This document shows positions 16,483 to 25,864 of a stretch of 48,221 nucleotides of DNA, in pieces. A program made the translations under genes and the position numbers. The stretch's first letter is position 1, and the number at the start of each line of letters is the position of its first letter. The notes beneath the pieces are model-generated. The model was not told where the DNA came from. It worked only from the letters and a program-made list of their open reading frames with translations, and made no database searches. Origin of the DNA: an uncultured Prevotella sp. (GTDB lineage: Bacteria > Bacteroidota > Bacteroidia > Bacteroidales > Bacteroidaceae); assembly GCA_905202125.1 (NCBI GenBank), contig CAJKQX010000009.1:1-48221 (forward strand). The letters are read 5' to 3'.

Positions 16483-19400
16483 CTATTGATTGACACGCAT
16501 CCGCGTCCTTGACGTTTTTCTGCGTTTGAGGATGAGATACTCGAAGAGCAACGGTATCACGAACAGGCTGACCACAGTGCCAATCGCCAACGTGGCTATC
16601 ATGCCCAGTGCCAGCGGCTGTTGCAGTTCGGAGCCGAGGTCTTCGGTGAAGAAGAATGGAATCATGGCAATGATGGTAGTCAACGATGTCATGACGATGG
16701 GACGTATCCTTAGCTTTCCCGCCGTGTGGATAGCTTCCTGCACGGGCATGCCTTTGGCAATGAGCTTGTTGATGGCGTCAATCTTCAGAATACTATCATT
16801 CACCACGATACCGCACGAAGCGATAATGCCGATACCCGACATGATGTTGAACGAGTAGCCGAAAATCAGAAGGCTGAACAGGGCGAAACACACATCCACC
16901 GGTATCTCTGCCAATACTACCAACGGTTGGACAAAACTCTCGAATTGCACGCAAAGGATGAAATACATCAGTACCATCGACAAAACGAAAATCCATACCA
17001 AAGTGGCAAACATCCCGGCCTCTTCAATGACACTTCCGCCAATAGCGGTTCTTATGTCGTGATGGTGGTTGAGCACATCTTTCTGTATCCGGTCTGCCGT
17101 CTTCTGCGCATCTCCCGAGGGGTAAACCGCGATAGGATACATCACGCCTTTGTTGTCTGCCTGCAAATCGGCAAGACCGTTGTTGTAATTATATCGCAGC
17201 AGATACGACAACGCCACCGGCCCATTTGCATTCTGCGGCATGACTGTGGCATGAGCCATGTACGACGCCCAGTCTGTGGACTCGTCCTTTATGACCACGG
17301 GTATATAAGATGTGGCACTGAGGCCGGACACCGGTATCTCCTTGAAGGCCGAAGATATTTCGTTCTCTATGTCCTCATAATTTACATTATTGGCATCCAT
17401 CGCCTCTCGGTCAAGGGTTATTGTCATCTCCTTTCGGGTGACGGGATGTTCGGTCGCGATATTGCATTTGGCTTGTATGTCGGACCTTATCTTACTGATG
17501 TCATTCAAGAAACCTGACGCATCGCGGTTGTCGGAGTACACCTTGACTACCACCGGTGGCTTGTCGGAAGTGAACAGACGGTCAAACAGATTGTCGGTGG
17601 CCGATATCTCGGTGACGGCATCGGGATAATGGGCTGCCAGATATTTGTTGATGGATTTTACACAACTGTCCAACTGTTGCGGTGTCGCCGCCTTGATATA
17701 TAGTTCGGACTGATTGACCGACAACTTGTTTTTTGCCTCCATCATATAGCCTTGTGTGCCCACAGATGCGGATATTTCGTCTGCCATCGGAGCTATACGG
17801 TCAATTAGCTCGCTGGTTCGAGCTTCGTTCTCCGACAAGGGCAGCCCCGCGTCCCATGTCACCTTCATCATCACCTCGCGGTTGTCGGTATCGGGCATCT
17901 GCGATTTGGGCAACAGTAGGTAAGCCAGATAGCACAATGGCAGCGAAAGAATCACGCCTGCAAATATCACTTTTCGACCGGCAGCGGCCCGATTCATGGT
18001 ACGGTCATAGATGCGCGACATTCCGAGACTGAGCCGCTCGCTGAATCTGCGATGATGATGAAAACGATTCAATTTTTTGTCCAATCTGCCGAATAGCATG
18101 AACAATATCGGCAGGAGGAATAATGACACTAAATAAGAAACAATCAAACCTATGCTGATAGCCAACGACTGGTCGAAAAAGAGTGCGCCCGCCAAATCGC
18201 TGATGAAAATAAGAGGGACAAAGACAATAATGGTGGTCAGGGTTGAACTCAACATAGGTGTTATCATCTCTGCTGTGCCTTTTGCGCAACTCCGTGTCAA
18301 TCCTTCGCCCGACAGTTGGTGGCGCATGATGTTTTCGGAGGTGATAAGGATATTGTCGATCATCATTCCCACGACAAGTATCAGGCCGGACAGGCTGAGT
18401 ATGTTGAGCGATATCTTAAATACGAAAAACGCAAGAAAACTGATTATGAGCGCTACGCTCATGCTGATGGCAGTCACCAAAGGGGTCTTCACGTCGCCCA
18501 TGAAAATGAAAGCGATAATGAACATCAGCGCGAGACTGAGCATGAAATTCTGCTTCAACGTTCGTATCGAATAATTGAGAATGTCGGTTTGATCCCTGCT
18601 TTCGGTGAACTCTATTCCGGGGTATTTCGTTGAGAAGGTGTTGAGTGTTTTTGTAATTTCTTTCTTGAGATTGTTCACTTTGGACTCATGCTTTTTTATC
18701 ACGGCCAAAGTCACGCATCGTTTGCCATGGTGGAGCGATCTGCCTATTTCTTCCTGTTGGCCTAATGACAAGGTGCAGATATCTCCCAATCTGTAAAAGC
18801 GTCCGTTCTTACGGATGGTCACATTTGCCAGATCGTCCATCGTCGCGAGCGAATTTTCGATGTAGATGGTGTACTCGTAAACGCCGTCTCTGACACGCAT
18901 CGATACGGGCCTTACCATGTATGATTTGATTGCCGACATTATCTCGGCATTTGTGATTCCCGCACTCTCCATATACACAGGGTCAGGTTTTACCTGAAGC
19001 TCTTTCTTGGTCAGGCCCGAGATGTCCACCATCGCCACATCCCTGAGTTGTTCCAGACGCCGGGCCACTACATTCTCGCACACGTCGCTGAGGGTGATGA
19101 ATTCCTCGGTGTTTGTCTGCCCGAACGGTTTGTCGTCCTTCAGCGTCATAGTGATGTATTCCACAGGTATGTCCGTGACGTTGGACTTGAATACTTTGGG
19201 CCGCTCAAAATCCTCCGGCATGTTATCCGTTATCTTGTACACCTTCTCGTTGATGTTTATCAATGCCAAATCTATGTCGGAGTCAAACTTGAATCTCAGG
19301 CTCACACAACCATAATTGTCGGCCGACCGGCTGCTGATATCCTCCAGGCCGTCGACGGTCAGCAGCTGTCGCCTTATAGGGGATATCATTATGTCCTCGA

Positions 19401-19575
19401 TATCTTTTGCCGACCGCCCGGGCGCGTTGACCTGAATATTTATTTCAGGTATGGATATGTCGGGCAAGAGGGATACGGGCAACAATGTGTAGCCGATGAC
19501 ACCCAGTATGCACAACGAGAAGAATGTCATACATACGGCAATGGGGCGTCTAAGTAGAAATTCGATTATTTTCAT
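16483..19575 (-). CDS. RND efflux permease, first subunit (operon A, 'RND1-A')
   Basis: A 1030-residue RND permease starting MKIIEFLLRRPIAVCMTFF. Typical features are LLPDISIPEINIQVNAPGRS after the first helix, TM4 LVVGMMIDNILITSENI with the proton-relay Asp, TM10 CGIVVNDSILKIDAIN, and the RPIVMTSLTTIIAMIPFF motif. It works as an inner-membrane proton-driven exporter fed from the periplasm or outer leaflet. It lies between the adaptor (69-base gap) and RND2-A (10-base gap). The best counterpart in the window is RND1-B (36448-39519). Confidence 0.93.
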   Translation of the reverse strand: MKIIEFLLRRPIAVCMTFFSLCILGVIGYTLLPVSLLPDISIPEINIQVNAPGRSAKDIEDIMISPIRRQLLTVDGLEDISSRSADNYGCVSLRFKFDSDIDLALININEKVYKITDNMPEDFERPKVFKSNVTDIPVEYITMTLKDDKPFGQTNTEEFITLSDVCENVVARRLEQLRDVAMVDISGLTKKELQVKPDPVYMESAGITNAEIMSAIKSYMVRPVSMRVRDGVYEYTIYIENSLATMDDLANVTIRKNGRFYRLGDICTLSLGQQEEIGRSLHHGKRCVTLAVIKKHESKVNNLKKEITKTLNTFSTKYPGIEFTESRDQTDILNYSIRTLKQNFMLSLALMFIIAFIFMGDVKTPLVTAISMSVALIISFLAFFVFKISLNILSLSGLILVVGMMIDNILITSENIMRHQLSGEGLTRSCAKGTAEMITPMLSSTLTTIIVFVPLIFISDLAGALFFDQSLAISIGLIVSYLVSLFLLPILFMLFGRLDKKLNRFHHHRRFSERLSLGMSRIYDRTMNRAAAGRKVIFAGVILSLPLCYLAYLLLPKSQMPDTDNREVMMKVTWDAGLPLSENEARTSELIDRIAPMADEISASVGTQGYMMEAKNKLSVNQSELYIKAATPQQLDSCVKSINKYLAAHYPDAVTEISATDNLFDRLFTSDKPPVVVKVYSDNRDASGFLNDISKIRSDIQAKCNIATEHPVTRKEMTITLDREAMDANNVNYEDIENEISSAFKEIPVSGLSATSYIPVVIKDESTDWASYMAHATVMPQNANGPVALSYLLRYNYNNGLADLQADNKGVMYPIAVYPSGDAQKTADRIQKDVLNHHHDIRTAIGGSVIEEAGMFATLVWIFVLSMVLMYFILCVQFESFVQPLVVLAEIPVDVCFALFSLLIFGYSFNIMSGIGIIASCGIVVNDSILKIDAINKLIAKGMPVQEAIHTAGKLRIRPIVMTSLTTIIAMIPFFFTEDLGSELQQPLALGMIATLAIGTVVSLFVIPLLFEYLILKRRKTSRTRMRVNQ

Positions 19576-19644
19576 TATTCGAATTTATTTCTTTTTTTTG
19601 AACAATATTTGGTTAATGTCATGGATTGAAGGCATCCGCCGTTT

Positions 19645-20730
19645 TCAATTCTGAATCTTTACGCGGCTGCCGTCCGCCAGATTCTGCACACCCGATGTGA
19701 CGATCTCCATTCCGGCCTGCAATCCGTCCACAACGGTGTACTGGGTTGTGTTCTGCAACCCCAGATTCACATAGTGCCAGTATGCCTTACCGTTCTCGAC
19801 AGTAAAAATGACATGCCGTCCTGAACGTTCGGCCACCGCAGTCTTGGGTACCACAAGCTGGTTGCCTACGGATTTGTTTATAAGTATCCGCACATTCATT
19901 CCCGAAATAAGTGCGTTGTCGGGTCGTACAGAGGCGGTCACCTTGATTTGTCCATTGTCATCGACGACAGGATTTATCGAGACAACCTTTCCGTCAAGAG
20001 CTTTGCCGCTATTGTCAAATGTTTTCACGGTGATACGCTCGCCTGGCTTTATCATTCCCACTTCATTCTGCAATACGGGAAAACTCACCACCATATCGTT
20101 CCTTCCGATGAGATCGCACACCGTCTCCGAACCTGTCATATTTCCCGGGCGTATCTTCAGATTGGCAATCACGCCGGCAAACGGCGCCCGCAGTATTGCT
20201 TTCTCAGATTGGACGCGCAAAGACTCAAGCTCTTTTTGGTATCTCAGATATCCGCTTTTGAGCATGGCGGCTCTCAGTAGTTTTTCGGGCACTTCGTTCT
20301 TCTTGTCGTATGAATATCCCTGACCTATGAGTATGTCCTTCAGCGAGAGTTCGGCAGCCTCGCAATCCATCTTGGTTTTTTCTATGGTGCTGCGCAACTC
20401 GGTCTGGTCGAGACTGGCAATGATCTGCCCTTTCGCGACATTGGTTCCTTCGCTCACATATACATGAGTGACGTGTCCGCTACGTTCAAAAGCCAGTCCC
20501 AATATGTTTTTTGCCTCCACACGACCGTTGCTTATGATCTCCATATTGAAGGCAGATGGTTCCACCCTCATGGTTTTCACAACATCCGCCAACGTGTCTT
20601 TGGCCGCTGTGACCACAATCCCATTCTGCTCATCCTCTCCTTTGCTTTTACAACTTATTATATGGCAAGAAAGAAGAAACAACGGCACTGTCAACCATAC
20701 AAGATTTCGTGTATTGCGATTGTTTCGCAT
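19645..20730 (-). CDS. RND periplasmic adaptor (membrane fusion protein), operon A
   Basis: A lipoprotein-like adaptor of about 361 residues. An N-terminal hydrophobic segment (LVWLTVPLFLLSCHIISC) offers lipobox-like cysteines. Then come the lipoyl/barrel half (LAFERSGHVTHVYVSEGTNV), an alpha-hairpin, the second lipoyl half (AILRAPFAGVIANLKIRPG), a beta-barrel (VVSINPVVDDNGQIKVTASV) and a membrane-proximal domain ending VQNLADGSRVKIQN. It bridges the RND permeases to TolC. ATG 20730 follows a GAAAGGTCG stretch; an alternative at 20766 overlaps the preceding gene by 14 bases. The paralogue is at 39516-40586; both contain the unusual shared phrase LKDILIGQGYS in the hairpin. Confidence 0.92.
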   Translation of the reverse strand: MRNNRNTRNLVWLTVPLFLLSCHIISCKSKGEDEQNGIVVTAAKDTLADVVKTMRVEPSAFNMEIISNGRVEAKNILGLAFERSGHVTHVYVSEGTNVAKGQIIASLDQTELRSTIEKTKMDCEAAELSLKDILIGQGYSYDKKNEVPEKLLRAAMLKSGYLRYQKELESLRVQSEKAILRAPFAGVIANLKIRPGNMTGSETVCDLIGRNDMVVSFPVLQNEVGMIKPGERITVKTFDNSGKALDGKVVSINPVVDDNGQIKVTASVRPDNALISGMNVRILINKSVGNQLVVPKTAVAERSGRHVIFTVENGKAYWHYVNLGLQNTTQYTVVDGLQAGMEIVTSGVQNLADGSRVKIQN

Positions 20731-20752
20731 TTTCGACCTTTCAATGAATGAA

Positions 20753-22099
20753 TTATTCTGTTTCATAATCCTGATTATTTGTTTGTGTATCCGAGACCCT
20801 GCCCACTGATATGATTTCCTTTGCCGGTGGATTCAGGTCCTGTCTGGTTTTGAGAATCTCTCTGATATGATGTTTCAATGTTGTTGAATTCTTCCATTGT
20901 TTCTGATAATTAAACGTATAAGCGCCCAGATATGAAATATATAAACACAGAGCGATTCCGGCAATAACCCTTGTGCGCCCTTGTGCGAGTTTGACAAACA
21001 GTATTGATACGATAAGGCATGATGCAACGAGCGAAAGATAAGCATAGCGGTCGGCCGTCACCGCAAATCGCGATATCGATATGATATGCAGGGCGACAAG
21101 CAGATGTACCAGGAAATACAGGGATGCAAAGACAACCAAGCGGTTTTTCCTGTAAGAATAAACGGTGTATGCAAGAGCCGCGACTGCCAAAGGATAGAGA
21201 AACATGTGGAGCGGAACATGCTCTCCGGGAAGGAACGGGAAAGGATAGATATAAGACAGATTGAATGGCAGAAACGCCTTCACGATGTATTCAAACAGGG
21301 AATAGCATGCCAACAGGCAACGCTCGCACATTCCATATTGCGCACCGCTGTCCGGCCCGCCTGCGCCTTGTGACATGATAGTGATGCATCCGAAAAACAA
21401 TGCAAGCAATATCATCGGAATCTTTTCAAGCAATATGTCTGTCATGGCGTCTTTACGTCCTGTCGCATAGTCTGTCAGCAAACAACAGAGAAAGAATACC
21501 ACAGCTTGTTCCTTGCCGCCGAAAGAAAGAATAAAGAAAAGAAGTACAAGCAGATAAACGGTTCGGCTCCCCGTTTCCACATATTTAAGATAAAGGCACA
21601 ATGCAATAAGGTAATAAAATGAATAGACCAATACTTTCGAGGCACTTACCCACGATACTGCCTCCACACAAACAGGACTCACGGCAAAAAGCAATGCCGT
21701 GACAAAAGCGATGCATCGCTGCTTTGATATTGAGTAATCGGCCGTTCCGCCACGTACCATCCCCTGCAAGAGTGCCGAGATAAACAGATAAACCAAAACC
21801 ACATTGCATACATGCAGCAGTATGCTTGCCGCATGAAAGGCTACGGGATTGTAACCGAACAGGCTGAATACGATGATGTACAGAAGTTCGTTCAACGGAG
21901 CATACTGTCCGTGATAAAAATCAGTAAGCACAAGCCAAAGATTATGTGCTGAAAATCCTTGTTCCGTGTAAATGTTTATAGCCACCCACTGGTCGTCCCA
22001 ATGAAATAGAAATTCGTTGGATAATGATCTTGTATAAAGCAATGCCGTGACGGAAACAAGACAACCGATATGCAGATATGATTTTTTTGACAGATTCAT
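20753..22099 (-). CDS. TMTC-like GT-C membrane glycosyltransferase (operon A)
   Basis: A 448-residue polytopic membrane protein resembling the membrane half of eukaryotic TMTC proteins and their bacterial relatives. The first periplasmic loop has FLFHWDDQWVAINIY with the acidic pair Asp35-Asp36 expected in GT-C catalytic sites. Further on are GQYAPLNELLY, VAFHAASILLHVCNVVLVYL and the family phrase SPVCVEAVSWVSASKVLVYS. The TPR repeats found in TMTC proteins are missing. It would transfer a sugar from a polyprenyl-phosphate donor to a periplasmic acceptor; donor and acceptor are unknown. It overlaps the upstream thioredoxin-like gene by four bases (ATGA). The paralogue is at 42125-43360. Confidence 0.72.
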   Translation of the reverse strand: MNLSKKSYLHIGCLVSVTALLYTRSLSNEFLFHWDDQWVAINIYTEQGFSAHNLWLVLTDFYHGQYAPLNELLYIIVFSLFGYNPVAFHAASILLHVCNVVLVYLFISALLQGMVRGGTADYSISKQRCIAFVTALLFAVSPVCVEAVSWVSASKVLVYSFYYLIALCLYLKYVETGSRTVYLLVLLFFILSFGGKEQAVVFFLCCLLTDYATGRKDAMTDILLEKIPMILLALFFGCITIMSQGAGGPDSGAQYGMCERCLLACYSLFEYIVKAFLPFNLSYIYPFPFLPGEHVPLHMFLYPLAVAALAYTVYSYRKNRLVVFASLYFLVHLLVALHIISISRFAVTADRYAYLSLVASCLIVSILFVKLAQGRTRVIAGIALCLYISYLGAYTFNYQKQWKNSTTLKHHIREILKTRQDLNPPAKEIISVGRVSDTQTNNQDYETE

Positions 22100-22707
22100 T
22101 TCTTGTGGTTTATCTTTTTGATGATGAAGTCATGAAAGGATCTTACAAAGAGATTCGTAGTTCCGTCTACGACACACGAAGTGACCACTCTTCCGTTTTC
22201 CGTGTATAGCAGAACGGGAAATTCCGATTCCTTTTCCATCGAGTTCAGGATAGTTCCTTTGCTGATTTCATAATAATATTTCAATGGTAACTTTTTTATA
22301 TTGGCGTGTTCATGCACGGGTTTGTCATAAACGATAATGATGTCTTGCCCAAGATTCAGTTTGTCAAGCAAAGTCATTTCCAGTCTTGCACACTCCGAGC
22401 AGTTGTTGATGGAAAACGCAGCGATACATTTAGACCCGTCGAGCAATTGTTTCAGTTCAACATTCTTTTGCAAAAGCTGCCCCTTGCTGTCATATTTATT
22501 CAACAAAACGCCGGAGTTGACGGTCAGCCCATCATAGTAGAGGTGCCGCATCACAATCTCGGCTTCATTCTCCGAAATCTGACGTTCCGTCAAATCCGGA
22601 CCGCTTTTCTTATATGTGGCATAAAACAAACACATGATGACAGCAATGGCCAATGTGGTCATCGCTGTCATTATTATGATAAACTGTCTGTCAGTATGTT
22701 TTTTCAT
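22096..22707 (-). CDS. Membrane-anchored thioredoxin-like protein with CxxC (operon A)
   Basis: About 203 residues. An N-terminal helix (FIIIMTAMTTLAIAVIMCLFY) would anchor the protein with its C-terminal domain in the periplasm. The domain has a thioredoxin-like CSEC motif (Cys103, Cys106) after KCIAAFSINN, then IIIVYD and a C-terminal FPVLLYTENGRVVTSCVVDG strand pattern. It may make, break or isomerise disulfides, perhaps in the small cysteine-bearing protein of the same operon (inference). ATG 22707 lies 7 bases after the propeller stop, as in operon B; an in-frame ATG at 22725 is the alternative. The paralogue at 43357-43992 has CHTC at the same place. Confidence 0.68.
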   Translation of the reverse strand: MKKHTDRQFIIIMTAMTTLAIAVIMCLFYATYKKSGPDLTERQISENEAEIVMRHLYYDGLTVNSGVLLNKYDSKGQLLQKNVELKQLLDGSKCIAAFSINNCSECARLEMTLLDKLNLGQDIIIVYDKPVHEHANIKKLPLKYYYEISKGTILNSMEKESEFPVLLYTENGRVVTSCVVDGTTNLFVRSFHDFIIKKINHKK

Positions 22708-22714
22708 TGCTCCA

Positions 22715-23923
22715 TCAGTGCTCATAGATTATCAAGCACGGATTGCCTTCAGTGTCAGCTTTTTCGAAGAAAGGACGGAGTTGGTCATCAAAGGGTTTCA
22801 AATCCTTCTTTTCCGCCAGTTCCTTTTGGAAAATTTCAATGTCTTCAGGGTTGAAACAACAGATAAGCTCATTGTCCGTATTTCCGACAATTCTTATTAT
22901 GCTGCGTCCTTGAATCATCATATCAACATCCAGATTTAATTCGAATGACGATGCCACATGCAAGCCTTTGCCTGATAGCTTGTCTATCCAGAAATAGCCC
23001 TCTGTCATGTAAACCAACGGAATGAGCGCAATGAATTGTTTCGTCTCGTAAATCTTGTCGAAACCTGCGGAATAGTCACCTTTTATACTCAATTTGTATA
23101 GCTCGTCCTGAGCAAACGAACCCATCTGCGCCACCATGTCTTTCTGCGGCATTTTCTTTTTCATCGTCAGTTTATATACGGGAGATATTTCACCGTTCCG
23201 CATAGTGAAAATCGTATCGCTGAGAAATTTAAAGAACGTGAGGCCATCCTTGCTTTTTGTCATCGGACGCGTTGCAAACTTTGTGGAGAATCCTTTTACT
23301 CTTATCGGTGCAAAAGGATCGACTCCGGTGGTGCTTTCGTCGGGATTGATGACCGTATATGCAAACTCCGAAGGCGGTTGGCCATCGGTGAGTTGATTGC
23401 TTATCATGAGGTATCCGTTCGTCGAAAATTCAGCGCACTCCATCCAGCTCAAAGAACTTTCGGCTTTCTTACGGTGGACAAACGTTCCATCCAAACCGTA
23501 ACTCACGATGTCGGACTTTAACGCATCGATAACATTCACGCTTTTATCTTTTTCGTTGTAGTATATGTCGCCTATTTTCAGATACTCTTCCGGACCTTCA
23601 CCCGTGTTCCCGATCTGACAGAGAAAGGACCCATCCTCCTTTTTGAAACAGAATATCTCGTCATCGGAAGTCCGGACTATGATAGTGCCGTCGGCGTCGA
23701 TTACCTTTTTCACATCACTGATGACACAATCGTCGGTGAGCTGCAATTGCAGGAACCTGATGCTTTTAAAATTCGAAGTGAGGGCTACGTCTTTTGCGGC
23801 CTCTTCAAATACGATTTCCTTTACGTTTGCAGATTCTTTTTTTGATGGCGATGACGAGCAAGAGCCTATGAGGCCTGCTATCGCAACAACCATTGCCATC
23901 TCAGTTAATTTTGTGAATTTCAT
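22715..23923 (-). CDS. 6-bladed beta-propeller lipoprotein (operon A)
   Basis: A 402-residue protein with a lipoprotein signal (AIAGLIGSC then SSSPSKKE) and the repeated blade pattern of the Bacteroidales 6-bladed beta-propeller family (PF17170-like): FLQLQLTDDCVISDVKKV, GSFLCQIGNTGEGPEEYL, VNVIDALKSDIVSYGLDG. The C-terminus EKADTEGNPCLIIYEH is shared with the two operon B propellers. Members of this family are of unknown function and commonly sit beside NVEALA-type small proteins; a role as a periplasmic or surface partner of the secreted protein is an inference. Confidence 0.8.
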   Translation of the reverse strand: MKFTKLTEMAMVVAIAGLIGSCSSSPSKKESANVKEIVFEEAAKDVALTSNFKSIRFLQLQLTDDCVISDVKKVIDADGTIIVRTSDDEIFCFKKEDGSFLCQIGNTGEGPEEYLKIGDIYYNEKDKSVNVIDALKSDIVSYGLDGTFVHRKKAESSLSWMECAEFSTNGYLMISNQLTDGQPPSEFAYTVINPDESTTGVDPFAPIRVKGFSTKFATRPMTKSKDGLTFFKFLSDTIFTMRNGEISPVYKLTMKKKMPQKDMVAQMGSFAQDELYKLSIKGDYSAGFDKIYETKQFIALIPLVYMTEGYFWIDKLSGKGLHVASSFELNLDVDMMIQGRSIIRIVGNTDNELICCFNPEDIEIFQKELAEKKDLKPFDDQLRPFFEKADTEGNPCLIIYEH

Positions 23924-23960
23924 ATTTTTACTATTTATGTTTATTTGTTTGATTTTTCGG

Positions 23961-25820
23961 TTATTTCATGCCATAAGCAATCTTCACTTCATTGGGATTG
24001 TAGGTCTTGTAAAATGCGTTTACGTGATCCATCCATGACGGAATGCTTTTGTGTAGCTCTTTCATGCCCGACGACTGTGCCTGTTCGCGCCGCCACACAT
24101 CTCCTTGGTTCAATATAAATACATCTCCTTTTTGTGGCTTTTTAAATTCCATTACATAACTATCCATGTCCTCATCAACTTCCACTCCGTCCCTACGATA
24201 GAAATCCAAAGAAAGGCCCGACACTTTGTAAATATTGTTTTCCCTTGTGCATATCACTTTCCTGATGTCTGGATTATCATAAATATATTCAAGCATGTCG
24301 GCTTTGCCATAACGTGCGGACTTTAAGGACATCATGACCAATCCTCCGGTGTTGACAAGCAGAAACAGCACGACTGCCAGACGTCCGACCACGGCATATC
24401 TGACATGCGACAGCCATTCCGCTACCCACATCAGCGTAAGCGGCAGTAGAAAAGCCATAGGGAACAAAAATCTTAACTCTTTATGTGCAATCATGATATG
24501 GCCTGCCACAAAACTTATCAGGACCCATGTCACGGGATTTTTCGGTCGGCTGACAATTGCAAAAATAACAGAAACCAATATCATTATTCCGACAAACGGT
24601 GCGGCATTTTCATATACCATCACGAAATATTCATACCACGGAGATGTACCGAAACTCGAAGCCACCCCATTGATGATATTCTCCCGGAAATAATTCCATG
24701 GCGCTAATGTCCAATGTCCGTAAAACATGGCGTCGCACATACTGCAAAGCACAAACGTAAAACCGAATGCGGCTGCACAATATAGCAGACGTCCGAATTT
24801 GATACGGGCAATAAATATGGCCCAAGCCAAGATGCCAACGATGGCAAAAGCCATTTGATAACGAAACTCGAATGCCAGACATAAAAGTGTTCCGATGATA
24901 CAGGCTTTTGTGCCGGATATTTTCTTGCCGTTTGACCATACGTCATATATTTCCGCCAGACCCAAAATAAGAAAGGCGGCCGCCATCGTCTCGGATGAAT
25001 ATCTGACACTCAGATAAGGAACAAACCAAAGCAAAAATGTAAGGCCGGTATATTTGAACTTGTTGTCAGCAGACATTGTGTTACTGGTACTCATCACAAA
25101 TCGCCACATGGCCGACGCCATGACAGCCATCATCACACATCTGAGAACGAAAACCTGACGAAAAGGATTGTCAATGCCGAACAATTCCATAGCCCGTAAC
25201 AACAATATTGTAAGAATGGGTTGGAGTGAAGGCCTGATTTCAGAACGTAGCTCCCACGGTACGGCATCGGGTATGGCCGTTCCCATTTTCCATCGCGCAA
25301 ACTCGATGATTTGATAATGTTCGTCAGGATAATAAAATCCTGAACTGTGAAAAGCCGTAAGTCCGTAAACCGCAATTATTATTGTCAGGAGCAGACCGAT
25401 CTTCACTTCGGTCATCGAAATCCTTCCCAGACTGTTCTTCATTGAATATCTCACCATGAGAAAACTTGCCGGAATGGAAATCATATACACCATGATCGGC
25501 GCAAGAGCAGCCTTGACGCCAAGATATAGCGCGAAGTTGAAAACCGAAATCTGAAGCAGATAATTGATACCATGGCTGGTTCCGAATTTCATAAATCGCG
25601 CTATCGACGGACTGACTTTGAATGTGAAATATGAGGATGCAAAAAAATTGAAGATAAAACTTATCGCATATCCTAAAGTGAACGACAAATTAAGATACAT
25701 GATTGAACTCAGACAATAATATATTCCATAGTGAATCAGCATGGCTACAAAACCCACCATGCCGAAACGGGCTATCTCGCCCAATCTTCTCAACACATTA
25801 TCGCTAAATCTTAATATCAT
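23961..25820 (-). CDS. GtrA domain fused to GT22-type (ALG9/PIG-B-like) glycosyltransferase
   Basis: A 619-residue membrane protein made of two families. Residues ~12-130 are a GtrA-like four-helix domain (FGMVGFVAMLIHYGIYY, ISFIFNFFASSYFTF), associated with polyprenyl-linked sugar translocation. Residues ~140-619 are a GT-C enzyme of the GT22 type: the loop after the first helix has YPDEHYQIIEFARWKMG (PDEH at 165-168), matching the HPDE-x-Q-x-x-E signature of eukaryotic ALG9/PIG-B mannosyltransferases, followed by PWELRSEIRPSLQPI. It would add a lipid-linked sugar on the periplasmic side. The stand-alone relative in operon B (40615-42108) lacks GtrA. The sugar (mannose?) is an inference. Confidence 0.75.
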   Translation of the reverse strand: MILRFSDNVLRRLGEIARFGMVGFVAMLIHYGIYYCLSSIMYLNLSFTLGYAISFIFNFFASSYFTFKVSPSIARFMKFGTSHGINYLLQISVFNFALYLGVKAALAPIMVYMISIPASFLMVRYSMKNSLGRISMTEVKIGLLLTIIIAVYGLTAFHSSGFYYPDEHYQIIEFARWKMGTAIPDAVPWELRSEIRPSLQPILTILLLRAMELFGIDNPFRQVFVLRCVMMAVMASAMWRFVMSTSNTMSADNKFKYTGLTFLLWFVPYLSVRYSSETMAAAFLILGLAEIYDVWSNGKKISGTKACIIGTLLCLAFEFRYQMAFAIVGILAWAIFIARIKFGRLLYCAAAFGFTFVLCSMCDAMFYGHWTLAPWNYFRENIINGVASSFGTSPWYEYFVMVYENAAPFVGIMILVSVIFAIVSRPKNPVTWVLISFVAGHIMIAHKELRFLFPMAFLLPLTLMWVAEWLSHVRYAVVGRLAVVLFLLVNTGGLVMMSLKSARYGKADMLEYIYDNPDIRKVICTRENNIYKVSGLSLDFYRRDGVEVDEDMDSYVMEFKKPQKGDVFILNQGDVWRREQAQSSGMKELHKSIPSWMDHVNAFYKTYNPNEVKIAYGMK

Positions 25821-25864
25821 ATATCTTAATTATCTGTCATTTACAATGGATTGACGAGGCAGGG

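Noticed and set aside
20753..22099. Annotation of the TMTC-like protein as a TPR protein
   Set aside because: Close relatives are often named for TPR repeats, but no TPR motif is present; the protein ends soon after the membrane domain.
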